Of a stretch of DNA of 64,000 nt, positions 20,301 through 30,914 are shown in pieces. The DNA is from Euglena gracilis (Eukaryota; Euglenida; Euglenophyceae; Euglenales): contig CP154956.1 in NCBI GenBank assembly GCA_039621445.1, forward strand, positions 77,620,474 to 77,684,473, in the 5' to 3' direction. The stretch's first letter is position 1; every line of letters starts with the position of its first letter. The notes beneath the pieces are model-generated. The model was not told the origin of the DNA and searched no databases. It was given only the letters and a program-made list of their open reading frames with translations. A program made the position numbers and the translations under genes.

Positions 20301-21256
20301 AACCAAAAATGGCCCCGAAAATGACCCAAACGGGCTGTAATTGGGGCCAGGCTTGACAGCCTATTCAGGCGCAGAGACTTGCCAGGTGGTGATCACAAAG
20401 AAGTTTCGTGGAGGCACACAGATATGCGTGTGGCTGCATGTATCCCGTGTGTGTATGTGTGGACATGTGTCTCCATTTATGTGTGTAAAAGTATGTGCAG
20501 GCTATATACGTATGCACATACATGTATATGTTGTATGTGTGTTTTATGCACACATTTTTATCAATCCACATCCTGTGCGCAAGAAGAAAAATTTTCGCTA
20601 TTTTTGGAACCTGCCGAGGAGGGGGTGGGGGTCCGGACTCCCAACATCTATGTCCATCCCATGTCAGTTTCGAGGTGGGGGGGTCCCCCCCGTGGCTAGA
20701 GGGGTCTGATCCCCCCCAGGGCTTCCCATCTATCCCTGGGGACGTGGGCAGCTCGCCCCCAGGCCTGGAGCATGGATTCATTTGAAATCTGTGTGACCAC
20801 CCTTCCCCTCCCGGGGGTTTCGCGAGTGGGTGTGTGCAGAACCCAACCCAGGGGTGCCTGGGAAGGCACCAAGGCGGGCCAGAAGTTCCTCAGCCCTCGA
20901 CCAAAGCAATTCCGGTGCCGAGAGCGCTGGAGGCTATTTTTGGGCACTTTCCGGCCCACAACCTGACGCCTGCCAAGTCCCTCCGGGGTTGGCCAAATTC
21001 AATTTGGTTGGTGGGTTTAGGCCGCAAGACCCCCGCCCCCCTTTGAGGTGTCATTCTTCACAGGGGGCAGTCATTCCGGAAGATTTGTTCAAGAGTTTTC
21101 GGCTGTTTTTTAATGGATGGATTTGAATGGATCCCCCGGGTGTGGGCTTTCAAAAAAGTTTTAAAAAATGGAGGGTTTCGGCCTGGGAAAGTGCCTCGCC
21201 GGGGGTCACTGAATGAATCTGTGACCTGGAGAACCTTGGTCCTGGATCCCAAACAG

Positions 21257-21447
21257 ATGAAGATTCATCATCATCCATGGTGGTTGTCGAAGCACATGGT
21301 CCGCTTTCTGCTGTGGACTCTGTCCAGACACTGGCAGCACAGCGAACATTGTACGCCGATGACATCCTGCGGGTGTTATTGGGACTTGAGCTTCAGTTTG
21401 CACCAATTGCTGCTTACCTCACTGTGGTGCAGACACAAGTCACTGAG
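21257..21447 (+). CDS. Cyclin gene, candidate exon before the cyclin box
   Basis: After a CCCAAACAG acceptor this exon reads EDSSSSMVVVEAHGP and then LYADDILRVLLGLELQFAP and AYLTVVQTQVTE. It ends in phase 0 at a GAG|GTCCAG donor. The Y-A-D-D-I-x(n)-LELQFAP-x-AYL pattern resembles the helix preceding the cyclin box of A/B cyclins (Y-V-x-D-I-Y-x-x-L-R-x-x-E, then a tyrosine). The ATG at 21277 could be the initiator if there is no upstream exon. It pairs by phase with the next exon across a 640-nt intron. The resemblance is moderate and judged by eye. Confidence 0.55.
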
Positions 21448-22087
21448 GTCCAGGCCTTTTTTTAAAGGCAGAAATTTTCCAAAATGAAGGTTTTCAAGGC
21501 ATTTTTTCCAGGCCAAGGTTTTTCATCCCTTTTTCTCAAGGATTTTTCATTGAACTTTGGCTGGATTATTTCGGAAAAAAGTGTGCAAGAATTTTTGGCT
21601 TTTGCCATTTTTTTCTGAGAAAAATTTGAATGATTGTTTGATCATAAATTGTGTTGCACAAAATCATGTTTTTTGATCAAGGTGGTGTTCTCAAAGGATT
21701 AACCATGAGCATGGAGAGAGTGGGGGGGGTCGGGGTTCGATATATATTTCGCCTGAAATATATCATTTTTGTTGCGAGAAGCGCCGAGCCAAATTTTTTG
21801 ACCCCCCCCAAAACGGCCAATAATTTATTTTGGGCATTTTTGGAGGAAAAAATGCAAAAAAAAAACAGCTGGAAGAAAACGTTGATCCTTTGCAGGGGCC
21901 CTGGGTGCTGCCCTTGGTGGGGTGGGGTGGCCCTCTGGTCCAGGGCGGGGACCCACCTCAACACCGTGTAATACAGTATGTGGGGTTTGAGCTTAATATG
22001 GGTGATTTGATTGTTTTTCAGGGTGCCTCAAAAAAATGGGGCCTGTTGATGGCATGCGTGTAACGCTTCATGATTGGTTTCCCAGAG

Positions 22088-22302
22088 CTGCCCTGTAGCC
22101 ACATGCTGGTTAAAAAAAAAACATTCCGTTGGTCATCCATGCTCAATGTGAATGATTTAATGCATTTGATGAGGGCGTTTCTGTTGGCATTTGAAGTTTG
22201 CAGGCAGTTCCAATTGGCTCACGAGACGTTCGCTCTCACAGTCAATACAGTTGACCGTTATTTAAGTGTCCGCTTTGTGGAACGCGATAGACTCAGGCTT
22301 TG
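22088..22302 (+). CDS. Cyclin gene, first half of the cyclin box
   Basis: The exon starts in phase 0 after TTTCCCAGAG and ends in phase 2 at a TTG|GTATGC donor. It contains LMRAFLLAFEVCRQFQL, then AHETFALTVNTVDRYLSVR and ERDRLRL. This matches the A/B-type cyclin box start (MRAILVDWLVEVHxKFxL, ETLYLTVNxxDRFLS). The invariant Arg of MRA is present, but the usual Asp-Trp of DWL is Ala-Phe, so CDK contact or box folding may be altered. A longer than usual linker (CSHMLVKKKTFRWSS) precedes the box. Cyclins bind and activate cell-cycle kinases, and I infer that role here. Confidence 0.75.
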
Positions 22303-22567
22303 GTATGCAATGGTGTTGCACACAGGATTTTGCATTGCAAGCACTCCAACAGTTTTTGTGTTTGTCCATGCAAATGCATGTCTTCCCTGAAAATTTTTCT
22401 CACTTATTCAAAGCCGGTCCCAAACATTAGAGTGGGGGATACTAGCTCGTCGACCGATTCATCGGTCGACTTGCCAGTTGCCCTGCCGACTAATCGTCCG
22501 ACCAATTTGTACGAGGGGTGCTGCCTACGGCAATGGCCAGTCAGTCAACTGGCCACTGTAATGTACC

Positions 22568-22884
22568 CAGGGCGGTCCTTAAGGGACAGGATAGTTTTTT
22601 TTTTCCGTTAAGGACCGCCCCCCCCCTTTCGGCCAAAGGGCCGGCTAAGGGCCAGACTGGGACTTGAATAGGCACAAAAATTAAACAGTCGAAAAACACA
22701 GTTTTTTGATGATTTGAGTGGATGGACGATGGTCCAAGGGTGCCAGGAATCATTTTTTTTCCCTTATGTCGACCTGTTCTCGCTGAAAAATGCCAAAATT
22801 TCTTGCCCATTTTCCTGTATATTTTTCACTGAGTGTGCTGGGACAGCGGAGTTTTTTTTTTTTATTTGCTTAAGGACCGCCCTG
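22568..22884. mobile_element. Non-autonomous hAT-like element in a cyclin intron
   Basis: The ends are perfect 16-base inverted repeats, CAGGGCGGTCCTTAAG. The CAGGG start is typical of hAT elements. Flanking 8-bp direct repeats are AATGTACC (22560-22567) and AATGTATC (22885-22892), 7 of 8 identical, the hAT duplication length. The 317-bp body has no transposase. An internal copy of TTAAGGACCGCC lies near 22607-22619. Confidence 0.85.
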
Positions 22885-22894
22885 AATGTATCAA

Positions 22895-23830
22895 AAAGGG
22901 GGGGTCACCGGCTACTGAAATGCGATGTCGCCCATCGATCAAAGCTCTTTTATCAGACGTCCAGGCTCAGAATTCAGCCGCGATGCACAGATCTCGGATT
23001 TTGCAGTTCCAGAGAATTGAATGGGAGATCCTAATTTCACTCAGAACTGTGACTCAGAACCTGCAGGTCCGGCAATCTGACTGAAAAGTTGCTTCAGCAA
23101 GGTTTCTGGCGCTTTCAGAACCCCACAGAACCCAAAATTCCTGAAAATTTTGTTTAAGGTATTAATAAAGAAGGTATTTTTTCCTAATCGGGCTTGGTCA
23201 CAAGGGATTTCGTTCAAACCGTGTCTGCGGGTTCACGCCTGAAGGCGTCTGGGACGCCGGTTCGGGCGTGAAATTCCTGCCCAAACCGGCATCCCAGATG
23301 CCGGGCCGGTTCGGGCGTGAACCTGGCGTCTGGGGGACCAAAATTAAACAGAGCCAAAAAGTGTCCAAAATGCTTTGTAAACATGTGGTAAACATATGTG
23401 AGCAGTGGCCAGAAATTGGGGTTTTTTGTGCAATAATTTCCTTTGGCCAATTTTCTGAAATACCATGCAGCGTGGCTGAAATCTAAGGCCATCTGCTGAA
23501 AGCCTTTGCGAAGAGCTTTCAATCAAGGGGCAACATGGCTGGTGAAACATTGGAATTTTGAATTTGTGGACAGGGTGGGAAGATGCGATCGGCAATTTTC
23601 AGAGCGCTGTGCAGTGTGGCTGAGTTCTGTGGGCACCAAGCGAAAGGCCTTGGGGAGAGCTTTCAATTGATGTGCTGTTTGACACAAGAGATTTTGGTAT
23701 TCCACAGCCCTCGGACAGTTCAGAACAAAAGGGTCGTTTTTGGCAAGTTCATAGGCCAAAGAAATGTGTTTAATGAAAATTTGGCCCAAACACGGCAAAT
23801 GGGGCTTAAAAGGTCGGTGACCCTGGTGAG
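22895..23830. repeat. Repeat family A copies within the cyclin intron
   Basis: Segments recognisable from 2.2-2.57 and 15.2-15.9 kb occur here, mostly inverted. They include the GTTCGGGCGTGAA hairpins at 23220-23340 and the CCTTGGGGAGAGCTTTCAATTG block near 23650. Frames across them are repeat translations. Confidence 0.7.
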
Positions 23831-23897
23831 TTGCCAGTTGGTTGATTAGTCGACCGACTGGCTAGTACCCCCATTTTGCGTCGTTGAGCCTTCAAAG

Positions 23898-24024
23898 CCT
23901 GCTATTGCTACAATTGGTTGGAATCACTGCGTGCTGCATCAGTGCCAAATTCCACGAGGCAGATCCTCCAACCACCCAGCAGTTTCTGTCTATCTCTGCT
24001 GACACATACACCAGGAGGGAAATG
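23898..24024 (+). CDS. Cyclin gene, second half of the N-terminal cyclin box
   Basis: After the acceptor TTCAAAG the exon joins the previous one in phase. It reads LQLVGITACCISAKFHEAD, PPTTQQFLSISADTYTRREM and ends in phase 0 at ATG|GTATGTGG, a consensus donor. This is the LQLVGxxAxxIAxKxEExxPP and DxxYTxxxxL segment of A/B cyclins. The Lys and Glu of the KFxE motif used in CDK binding are present. The join with exon 22088-22302 would insert a few Leu/Cys residues relative to usual cyclins, so the exact acceptor may differ. The intron is about 1.6 kb and hosts a hAT-like element and repeats. Confidence 0.78.
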
Positions 24025-24224
24025 GTATGTGGAGCTTGTGCAGTGGGTTTCATCCAGTGGTTGGGAGGCAGCTTTGTGGTGAAAACGCCCCACCAAATCT
24101 TTTGGTTTTGGCATTTGTATTTGATGCAGTTTGCGTTGGTTTTCTTTTTTTTTTGTCTTGTTCACCAGGGTTTTTTTTAACCAGGTGGTGGGTAGGTCGA
24201 GCCAGACCCCCCCCGGGGGGTGTT

Positions 24225-24320
24225 CAAAACGCTACCAGGGTTGGGTATGGTTTTGGTGCGAAGCACCGAATTTTTTTTGGGAAATGCCCGTAGACAGCTC
24301 GATTTTGGGGTAGGAGTTCC
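24225..24320. repeat. Dispersed repeat family B, copy 1
   Basis: GGTATGGTTTTGGTGCGAAG then CACCGAATTTTTTTTGGGAA and ATGCCCGTAGACAGC match, with substitutions, copies at 38685-38760 and 39630-39710. The core is a GGCGC-AAA-GCGCC type hairpin followed by a T run. Confidence 0.7.
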
Positions 24321-25009
24321 CCACCCCCACCGATCCAATCCGGCATGGACCCCCCCCCCCCAGTGCCGAAGGAATTTTTTGGTGCATGTTGCCATCCCCA
24401 TTTTGTCCCCTCAGACGTGACCCCCCCCCCCCCAGTTGGCCCAATTGGCCAGGGCCCAGCTGGCCAATTCGGGGGGGGGGGGTTACTCATGTCAAGGTAA
24501 AATGCCTTATAACGGACCACAAACGCTGGGCCCAAAATGTCCAGTTGGGGGGGGGCAGGGGTGCCCCCCCCCCAATTGCCCCCCCCAATTGACCAAAAGG
24601 GGGGTTCAGGCCGTCTGGAGGGCGGCAAAATAGAGGGAGGTGTTGGCAGATGGGTGGCTATTTGGTTTTGAGGTGGGTGGTAGGAGGGGGGGGTGTCCGG
24701 TCGGCAGGTTCCAAAAATAGTGCGCTGTGCACCAGAAAATGAGCAAAGTATGCCCTTTTCCCTCACTTTTGAGCATATTGCCCATGTTTTGATGTTTTGG
24801 TGTTTTCCACAAAAAAAAGTGTTCAAGAGTTTTCAAAAAATGAGCATTTTGGGATTTTTTTTCAACGGAGAATCAGGGATTTTTGACCAATTGTGGCCAG
24901 GCATCCGGGCCTTTGTCGGTCCACAAATCCGGGGCCTTTCCCGTCCCCTTCAGTTCCGAAGTGGGGGGGGTCTGACCCCTCCTCCGTGTTGGGAGGGGTG
25001 GTCCCGACC

Positions 25010-25720
25010 AAGCACCTCTGATGATGCTGAGCGATGCTGGGCGATGCTGGATTTTTGTAGACCAGAGGTGGGGTTCCGATGCTGGGTGATGCTGGGCGAT
25101 GCTGGCATTTTTTTTGTATATTTTGAATAATTAAACCCATTTTTAGGACAATTTCCCCACAAGTCTCCAATGCAGTGGTTGCAGATGCTGGACAAGATGC
25201 AGATGCTGGACAAGATGCAGACACTGGAAAAGATGCTGATGCTGGACAAGATGCAGTGGTTGCAGATGCTGGACAAGATGCAGATGCTGGACAAGATGCA
25301 GTGGTTGTAGATGCTGGATAAGATGCAAATGCTGGACAGGATCCAGTGGCTGCAGATACTGGACAAGCTGCAGATACCAAACAAGATGCATGGGCGCAGA
25401 TACTGGACAAGATGCAGACACTGGAAAAGATGCAGATGCCGGACAAGATGTAGATGCTGGACAAGTTGCAGATGCTGGACAAGATGCAGTGGATGCAGGT
25501 ACTGGACAAGACGCACACACTGGACAAGACCCAGTGGTTGTAGATATTGGACAAGATGCAATGGATGCAGGTATTGGACTAGATGTAGACACTGGACAAG
25601 GTGCAGATGCCACACAAGGTGCAAATACTGGACAAGATGTTGATATTTGACAAGATGCAGACACTGGACAAGATGCAGATGTTGGACAAGATGCATTTTC
25701 TGCAGATATTGAGTTAGTGC
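25010..25720. repeat. GATGCTGGACAA minisatellite in the third cyclin intron
   Basis: Tandem 18- to 21-bp units of GATGCAGATGCTGGACAA with variants fill 25175-25700. GATGCTGGGCGATGCTGG units precede them (25020-25110), and AGTGGCCAAAG units follow (25780-25870). The long frames on both strands are translations of the array, not genes. Confidence 0.9.
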
Positions 25721-27138
25721 GGTGGATGCAGATGCCAGATTGGCCAAATAAATCAGGAGAGCTTGCGGCCAAAGGTGAGTGAAGTTGGGCAAAGAGGCAA
25801 TGGTGGGCAAAAGTGGCCAAAAGTGGCCAAGGATGGCCAAAGTTGTACAAGTGGGTAAAAAAGTGGACAAAAGCGGATGAAGTGGTTGCAGATGCTGTTT
25901 TGGATGCTCCGGATGCAGGTATCTGAGTGGATGCAGGTACAGGAGCTTCAAGGGCTTCAAAGGCGATGCTGGGCGATGCTGGGCCCAAGGGCATGGCTGA
26001 CCAGAGGTGCTTGGTCCCGTCCAGGCTGTTGCTTGAGGACCCTGGGGGGGGGTCCAACCAGGCTCTAGCCACCTCCACAACACAGACAAAAAGGGCCAGA
26101 GGCAAAAAAACAGCACCAGGCCAGAAGAAGGGATAAAAGGCACCAAACAAACAGCCACAATGCACACAGGGGGGAGTCCACTGGCAAGCCATTTTGCTAG
26201 ACACTGGAAAAATGGACTAGCTGGACCCCCTCCCCGGAGGAGATGGCGAAGGCCGCCTGGTTGGGCCCCAGGGCGGCGAGGCTCGGGTGGAATCTGTGCG
26301 GGGGGGGGGGGGGGGGCAGGACAGCCGGTGGCAAACCAAGCAGGGGGGGGGGGTGGCTGCGGGGATGGTTGGCTGAAGCACGGATGAGAGCACGGTGTGT
26401 TGCCCTCTGCCCGAAAGCCGTCAGAATGAAATTGGAGGTGCGGGAGGGCAGGGGTGGACGTGCACGTTGGAATGCATATGAAACCCATAGCGCTGCACAC
26501 AACCACACAAAGAAACCCCTCCAGGCCTTTTCGGGTGTAGAAAGTTTGCAAAAAAAGGTCCAAAACGCTCATATGCGCATTTTTTTTGCCCTCATGCATA
26601 TGTGTGCGTTTTTTCCCCAATATATGCATGTTTTAGGATGTTAACATTTTTTTGCAATTCTTTGAAGTGTCTTTCACTGCAAACAAGCCTGCACATGTGA
26701 GTCTTTCCAAATAAAAGACACCCCCCCCAGGGGGGGTGTCTGGGGTCCCCCCGACTGAAAATTTTTTTTCCTCCGGCACTGCGTGCCGAGGTGGAAATGA
26801 GGTTTTTAATGCATTCTTTGGCTGATTTTGTTCCAAAAAAAAAGTCCCAAAAGTGGCCAAAAATGGGCATTTTGGGTGAGTTTTGGGGTCCTAAAAATTT
26901 TGGCGCTTCGCGCCGGTCACTGGAAGAAACATTTCCACCAGCAAGCCTGGCTAGCAGACCCCTCCCATGTATCACCCCTTCACAAACATCCCTACCCCCC
27001 CCTTCCCATACAACCCTGGCCAGCACCTTCCTTTTTCAACTGGGGGCTCGGCTGAACCCCCCCCCCCCGGGTCATTGAGAATCCCTTGCCCCCCAATTGT
27101 CCCAATTGCTTTGCCGTTAAAGTTCTATTTCTTCTCAG
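25721..27138. other. Remaining third intron of the cyclin gene
   Basis: Holds C- and G-run palindromes (26280-26350, 26720-26745), a GGCGC hairpin (26900-26920) and AT-rich filler. No further coding segment was recognised. Confidence 0.5.
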
Positions 27139-27216
27139 CTCTCAATGGAGTTGGACATGTTGAATGTACTCCAGTTCCGTTTCAACGCCCCCACGGCACT
27201 GGACAGACTGGATTCT
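27139..27216 (+). CDS. Cyclin gene, exon linking the two cyclin boxes
   Basis: A strong acceptor (TTCTATTTCTTCTCAG) starts a phase-0 exon reading LSMELDMLNVLQFRFNAPTA then LDRLDS. The pattern M-E-x-x-x-L-x-x-L-x-F-x-x-x-x-P-T matches the A/B cyclin segment after the first box (MExxVLxxLxFDxxxPT). It joins the previous exon in phase across about 3.1 kb. The 3' end is uncertain; GTTTTG at 27217 is the first phase-0 donor. Confidence 0.75.
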
Positions 27217-28168
27217 GTTTTGTCTCTGTGTTCTTTTTTTTTTATTCCGAGGAAGAAGGTGGTTTTTGGGGGGGGGGTTTGGAGCCAACCCCAAGTTTGC
27301 TTTTTGATCTGGTCCAAATTTTTCCAGGAATGCCTGGAAATCAATGATTGAAAATAAGTGAAATTGCTTTGGTGATCGCCATTCGCCATCCAAACCATCC
27401 CTGACATTTTGGCTCATGGTCTTTCTTGGTTTTCTTTGGCAGAAGAGACAGTCATTTCCATTTCAGAAGGTCATAACCCCCCCACAAATATGAAAACCCG
27501 GTCTTTGAAATTCCACCCAAACATAACCCCCTCCGGGAAATGCTGACAGACGCCTGTGCACGGCTCGAGATAGAAGCAATCCCAATGGTTACATCATTTT
27601 GCGACAGTTTTAGTTCATGATTTTGACATTTTTGTCCAAAAAGCTGGGATTCTGCCAGAAAATGTTGAAATTTGGGCAAAATTGGGGCTAAGTTGTATTT
27701 TTGCTTTTGATTGCTGAACTTTGATTTCCCGCCCAAGTACATCCCCCCCCCCCCAAATTAAAACCCGCCCTCAGTATACAGTGGAAGCCAATTCCAAGCA
27801 ATTTGGGTCATTGATATCAACATTCCTAACGGCGATGATCAACAAGCCTTGCACCCAAGTCCGAAGTCTGCATCTGAAACACAATCTGTCCCAGAATCTT
27901 TGCCTTGGACATGAACTCTGTCAAAAATACTCCCTTAAAAGAAAGCGCAACCCCCCCCACAAATATAACCTCTTGTGGTAGCATCCATATTTGAATCATA
28001 GGCCATCAAAAAAGCAGCCTACGAGAATGTCAAGTCAAAACTGACGAAAGTCACACGTTTGTTTGATGTCAGTTTTCTGTGACTTCTGTCATTTGGGAGG
28101 GGTGAGTGCAAGTATGGCACTCAGTCGCTTGCGGTCCCCCCACGCCCACAGTTGCATGTTTCCGGAAG

Positions 28169-28423
28169 CCCAGTTTGGCAGTGACGTTCTTGGGCCTCTT
28201 CCACCACAGCCATCCCGTCCCCGCTGAAGTGCTCTGCACCGCCCTTTGCCTGGTCCACGCCAGCTTCCTGTCGGCCCAGATGCTGGCCCACCTGCCCTCG
28301 GCGGTCGCCAGCTCGTGCCTCCACATGGCGATGCAGCTGCATAACGTGGCCTGCGCCCACTCCGCTGGCCCCCCGCAGCCGGGCTGCATTGATGCGATGC
28401 GGGCCTGCTTGGGCAGTCTCGCA
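28169..28423 (+). CDS. Cyclin gene, C-terminal cyclin fold exon
   Basis: A GC-rich frame reads VTFLGLFHHSHPVPAEVL, CTALCLVHASFL, LAHLPSAVASSCLHMAMQ and CIDAMRACLGSLA. It resembles the second cyclin fold (FLxRF, then LAxYLxELxLLD, then PSxxAxxAxxLA, then Cx.L). Start at CCC after CCGGAAG and end at GCA|GTGGGA are best guesses; both are phase 0 and fit the neighbours. The much higher GC at third positions than in the earlier exons is notable. Confidence 0.6.
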
Positions 28424-28559
28424 GTGGGAGCCTGGCCTTTTCTTGGGGCAATGGGCAGAGGGCATGGTTTTGAGTTTGAGTGGTTATCAACGTTTGGTGC
28501 AAGCACAGGTCTGCGCTGGACAGGGGGAGCAATGCTGGCTGGCTAATTTTCTGCCGCAG

Positions 28560-28754
28560 GATGGGAATATCCTTGTTCACATTCACCGAAAAAAAATGTG
28601 GTATGAGTTATCTTTAGGTGCGGATAATGAAGAATTTCTTTGGGTGGGCTTGAAGCCCCTGATGGATAATTCTGGATCACCTCTCAAACCTCCAGTTTCC
28701 CCATTGGTTTGGAACAGGGTTGTGCCGGAATCCCGAAACTCTGTGGTGGTGGAG
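28560..28754 (+). CDS. Candidate exon following the cyclin folds
   Basis: After AATTTTCTGCCGCAG a phase-0 exon reads DGNILVHIHRKKMWYELSL and then GADNEEFLWVGLKPLMDNSG. It stays open to several possible donors (GAG|GTGGTC at 28755 is used here). It fits the phase of the preceding cyclin exon and could be the cyclin C-terminus. No motif is recognised. Confidence 0.4.
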
Positions 28755-28957
28755 GTGGTCGTCGACCCCCCCCCCCCCATCCCCATCCTGGTGGGTGGGG
28801 GGTCCGGCCAATATTTCAAGGGGCGCCAGTTTTTAGGCCAAAGTTTTCCTTTGGTGCCTTCGGCGCCAAACAAGTTTTTCTTTGCAGTGCTGTGGTGGGT
28901 GGGGGGTCTACCCCCATCTCTCAGGTGGGAGGGGTCAACCCCCTGGCTTTCCCGTAG

Positions 28958-29084
28958 AGCCGGAGGCTTTGCTGAAGCCTTTTTGAGATCACCACCTGGT
29001 GAATACAGGTTAGATGAAAATTCCAGTTGGTTCCAAACAACTGTTACGGTAACTTGTTACGGTAAAAGAATTTAGCTCAATAAA
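28958..29084 (+). CDS. Candidate terminal exon with AATAAA signal
   Basis: A clear acceptor (CCTGGCTTTCCCGTAG) leads to a frame (AGGFAEAFLRSPPGEYRLDE and onward) that ends in TAG at 29073-29075. Only three bases later comes AATAAA (29079-29084), the canonical polyadenylation signal. This placement suggests the gene's 3' end. The phase does not match the exon as bounded at 28754, so either that donor or this frame is wrong; a second frame here ends after EALLKPF. Confidence 0.35.
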
Positions 29085-29989
29085 GTTCAGTACCTGTGTT
29101 GGCGGTTTCTGCTCTTCAAAGAGGAAACTAGACACATTCAGGCTATTGTGCCTAACTCAAACATGATTTATGGCAAATGTATGCCATTAAAAACATTTTG
29201 ATGGCATTTTAGGCAGAGTCATCATTCGGGAAGAGGGTGCGGCAATCAGAAAACCCGTCAAGGATTCCGGTGGAAAAAAAATATGGTAATTTGGGCATTT
29301 GGAAGCTTCAAAGAACCCTGAACTTTTTTTTTGGAGATGTTTCTTCAACCCATCTTCTGAAGATACTTTTTTGGTCATTTTTCCCTTGCTGATGAGCTGC
29401 TGGACCTATAAACAGGACTTTGCACTTTTCAATTGAGAATTTTGCATTTTTGCAGGACGGACAAGCATTGCGGTCTTTTGCCGAATTATTGGAATGCCAA
29501 TCCCTAATTGCAATCCCACTTGCCCACCAACCACCCCTGTTGGTTGGTGGGTTGGGTGGTGGGGGGTGGTTGGGGGGTTGCAGTTAGGGGGTGCGTATGC
29601 CCCCCCCCCCCAATCGGTGGGCAAATGGGGGATTTGTTGGTTGCCTTTGTCCTGCCCAAAAATTCCCATTTTTGGGCAGCATTGGCTGATATTTTGGTCT
29701 GAAACCCATTTTTGACAGAATGCTTTTCTACCATCAATTCCACTGGTTCGATTGATTTTTTTTCCTTTCACGTGCAGATACTTGCTTCCAGATTTCCACT
29801 GGCCCAAGGGCCCTTAACTTTTTTTAAGGGCCCTTAGGCCAATGGAAATCTGGAAGCAAATATCAAATAAGGGCCCTTAATTCCGGACCGTTTTGATCGC
29901 GACCGTGAACATTTCTGAGTGAATTCTTTTGGATGGTCAATTTTTCCCCGTTGGCCAAACTCAATTGTACCCCCCCCCCCGACGTACGC

Positions 29990-30126
29990 CAGGAATGCGC
30001 CAGCCGGGGAGGCAAACTGCCATCCGACAGTTCTTCGACAGCCCGGAGCACCACCCCACCGCCGTGCTTCTCCACCCCGGCCTGTTCATCCAGGCAGGGC
30101 TGGACACTCGCACTTGTGCTCTTTGA
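29990..30126 (+). CDS. Candidate GC-rich exon, unknown protein
   Basis: A C-rich tract ending in ACGCCAG precedes a frame with strong third-position GC: MRQPGRQTAIRQFFDSPEHH then PTAVLLHPGLFIQAGLD, closing at TGA near 30124. The two other frames are also open but have repeat-like composition. Function is unknown. Confidence 0.3.
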
Positions 30127-30223
30127 TCATTCAGCTGCTGCCGGAGTTTTAGTTGAAAAGAATTCTAAAGAAACCCACCAATTCGGGGTGTCCGTTGGTC
30201 CGAGAAAATTTGGAACCCTGACA

Positions 30224-30305
30224 GTTGGTTACCTGAGGCTCCACGGAGCCTCTGTCTGCAGAGCCTGGTCATTTGAGCCTCCACGGAGGCTCCCCAGGTT
30301 ACCAA
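30224..30305. repeat. Short inverted-repeat unit TTGGTTACCTG...CAGGTTACCAA
   Basis: Inverted ends TTGGTTACCTGAGGCTCC and GGAGGCTCCCCAGGTTACCAA enclose further GGCTCC palindromes. Related in motif to 14194-14272. Confidence 0.65.
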
Positions 30306-30914
30306 TTTGGCCACACTCGCGCCGCATCAAATCAAATCTCCCCCCCCCCCCCCCCCCCCACTGCACCTGCAATCCATCCCACATCATCATCCACCATTGC
30401 CGCTTTTTATTGCAGATTCAAGAGCCTCTTCCCACTTTTTTTTTCCTCATCATCATTTCATCCCTTTCATTGTTAAGAACTCCCTGCAGTCGTTAAAAAA
30501 AATTGCACATCCCCCCCTGTCCTTGACACGGTGTGCCAATGACATTCCCACCGTGTCAACTGCACGTTTCCCGTATTTTGGCGTGTCAAGGACGGGAGGG
30601 GGGATGCAATCATGAAAATGATGGCAAAACTCCTGTTCCCAGGCGTCTTTTTTTTCAGGCAGAAGTTTGTTTCCCCCCTTTCAGAATTTGAGAGGTTTTT
30701 ACAATCCTGTTGGAATTTTTTTTTGATTGCCTGATTTGATTGAATTTTTTTTGTTTTTGTTGCAGACACTGTTTAATTCATGCTCCTGCGTTTTTTTTTT
30801 TTGAGAAAATGGAATTTTTCCAAAACATGAATAGTGTTTTTACACGTTGCGTGGTGTGATCCCCGAGGCAACAAAATTTCTTTTGAAGTCCTTTGCACAA
30901 CAGTGCAAAAAAAG

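Noticed and set aside
20830-20990. Possible exon after GTGTGTGCAG upstream of the cyclin gene
   Set aside because: All three plus frames are open and protein-like, and no donor fits; no frame could be preferred.
25170-25700. Regular short repeats resembling a CRISPR array
   Set aside because: Units are contiguous 18-21 bp with no unique spacers and no cas genes, in a eukaryotic context. It is a minisatellite.
24950-26629. A 559-codon minus-strand open frame rich in Leu-Val-Gln-His
   Set aside because: It is the translation of the GATGCTGGACAA minisatellite; all frames over the array stay open for the same reason.
27721-27981. Plus-strand open frame between cyclin exons
   Set aside because: No splice signals or cyclin resemblance; it includes C-run sequence and lies where an intron is expected.
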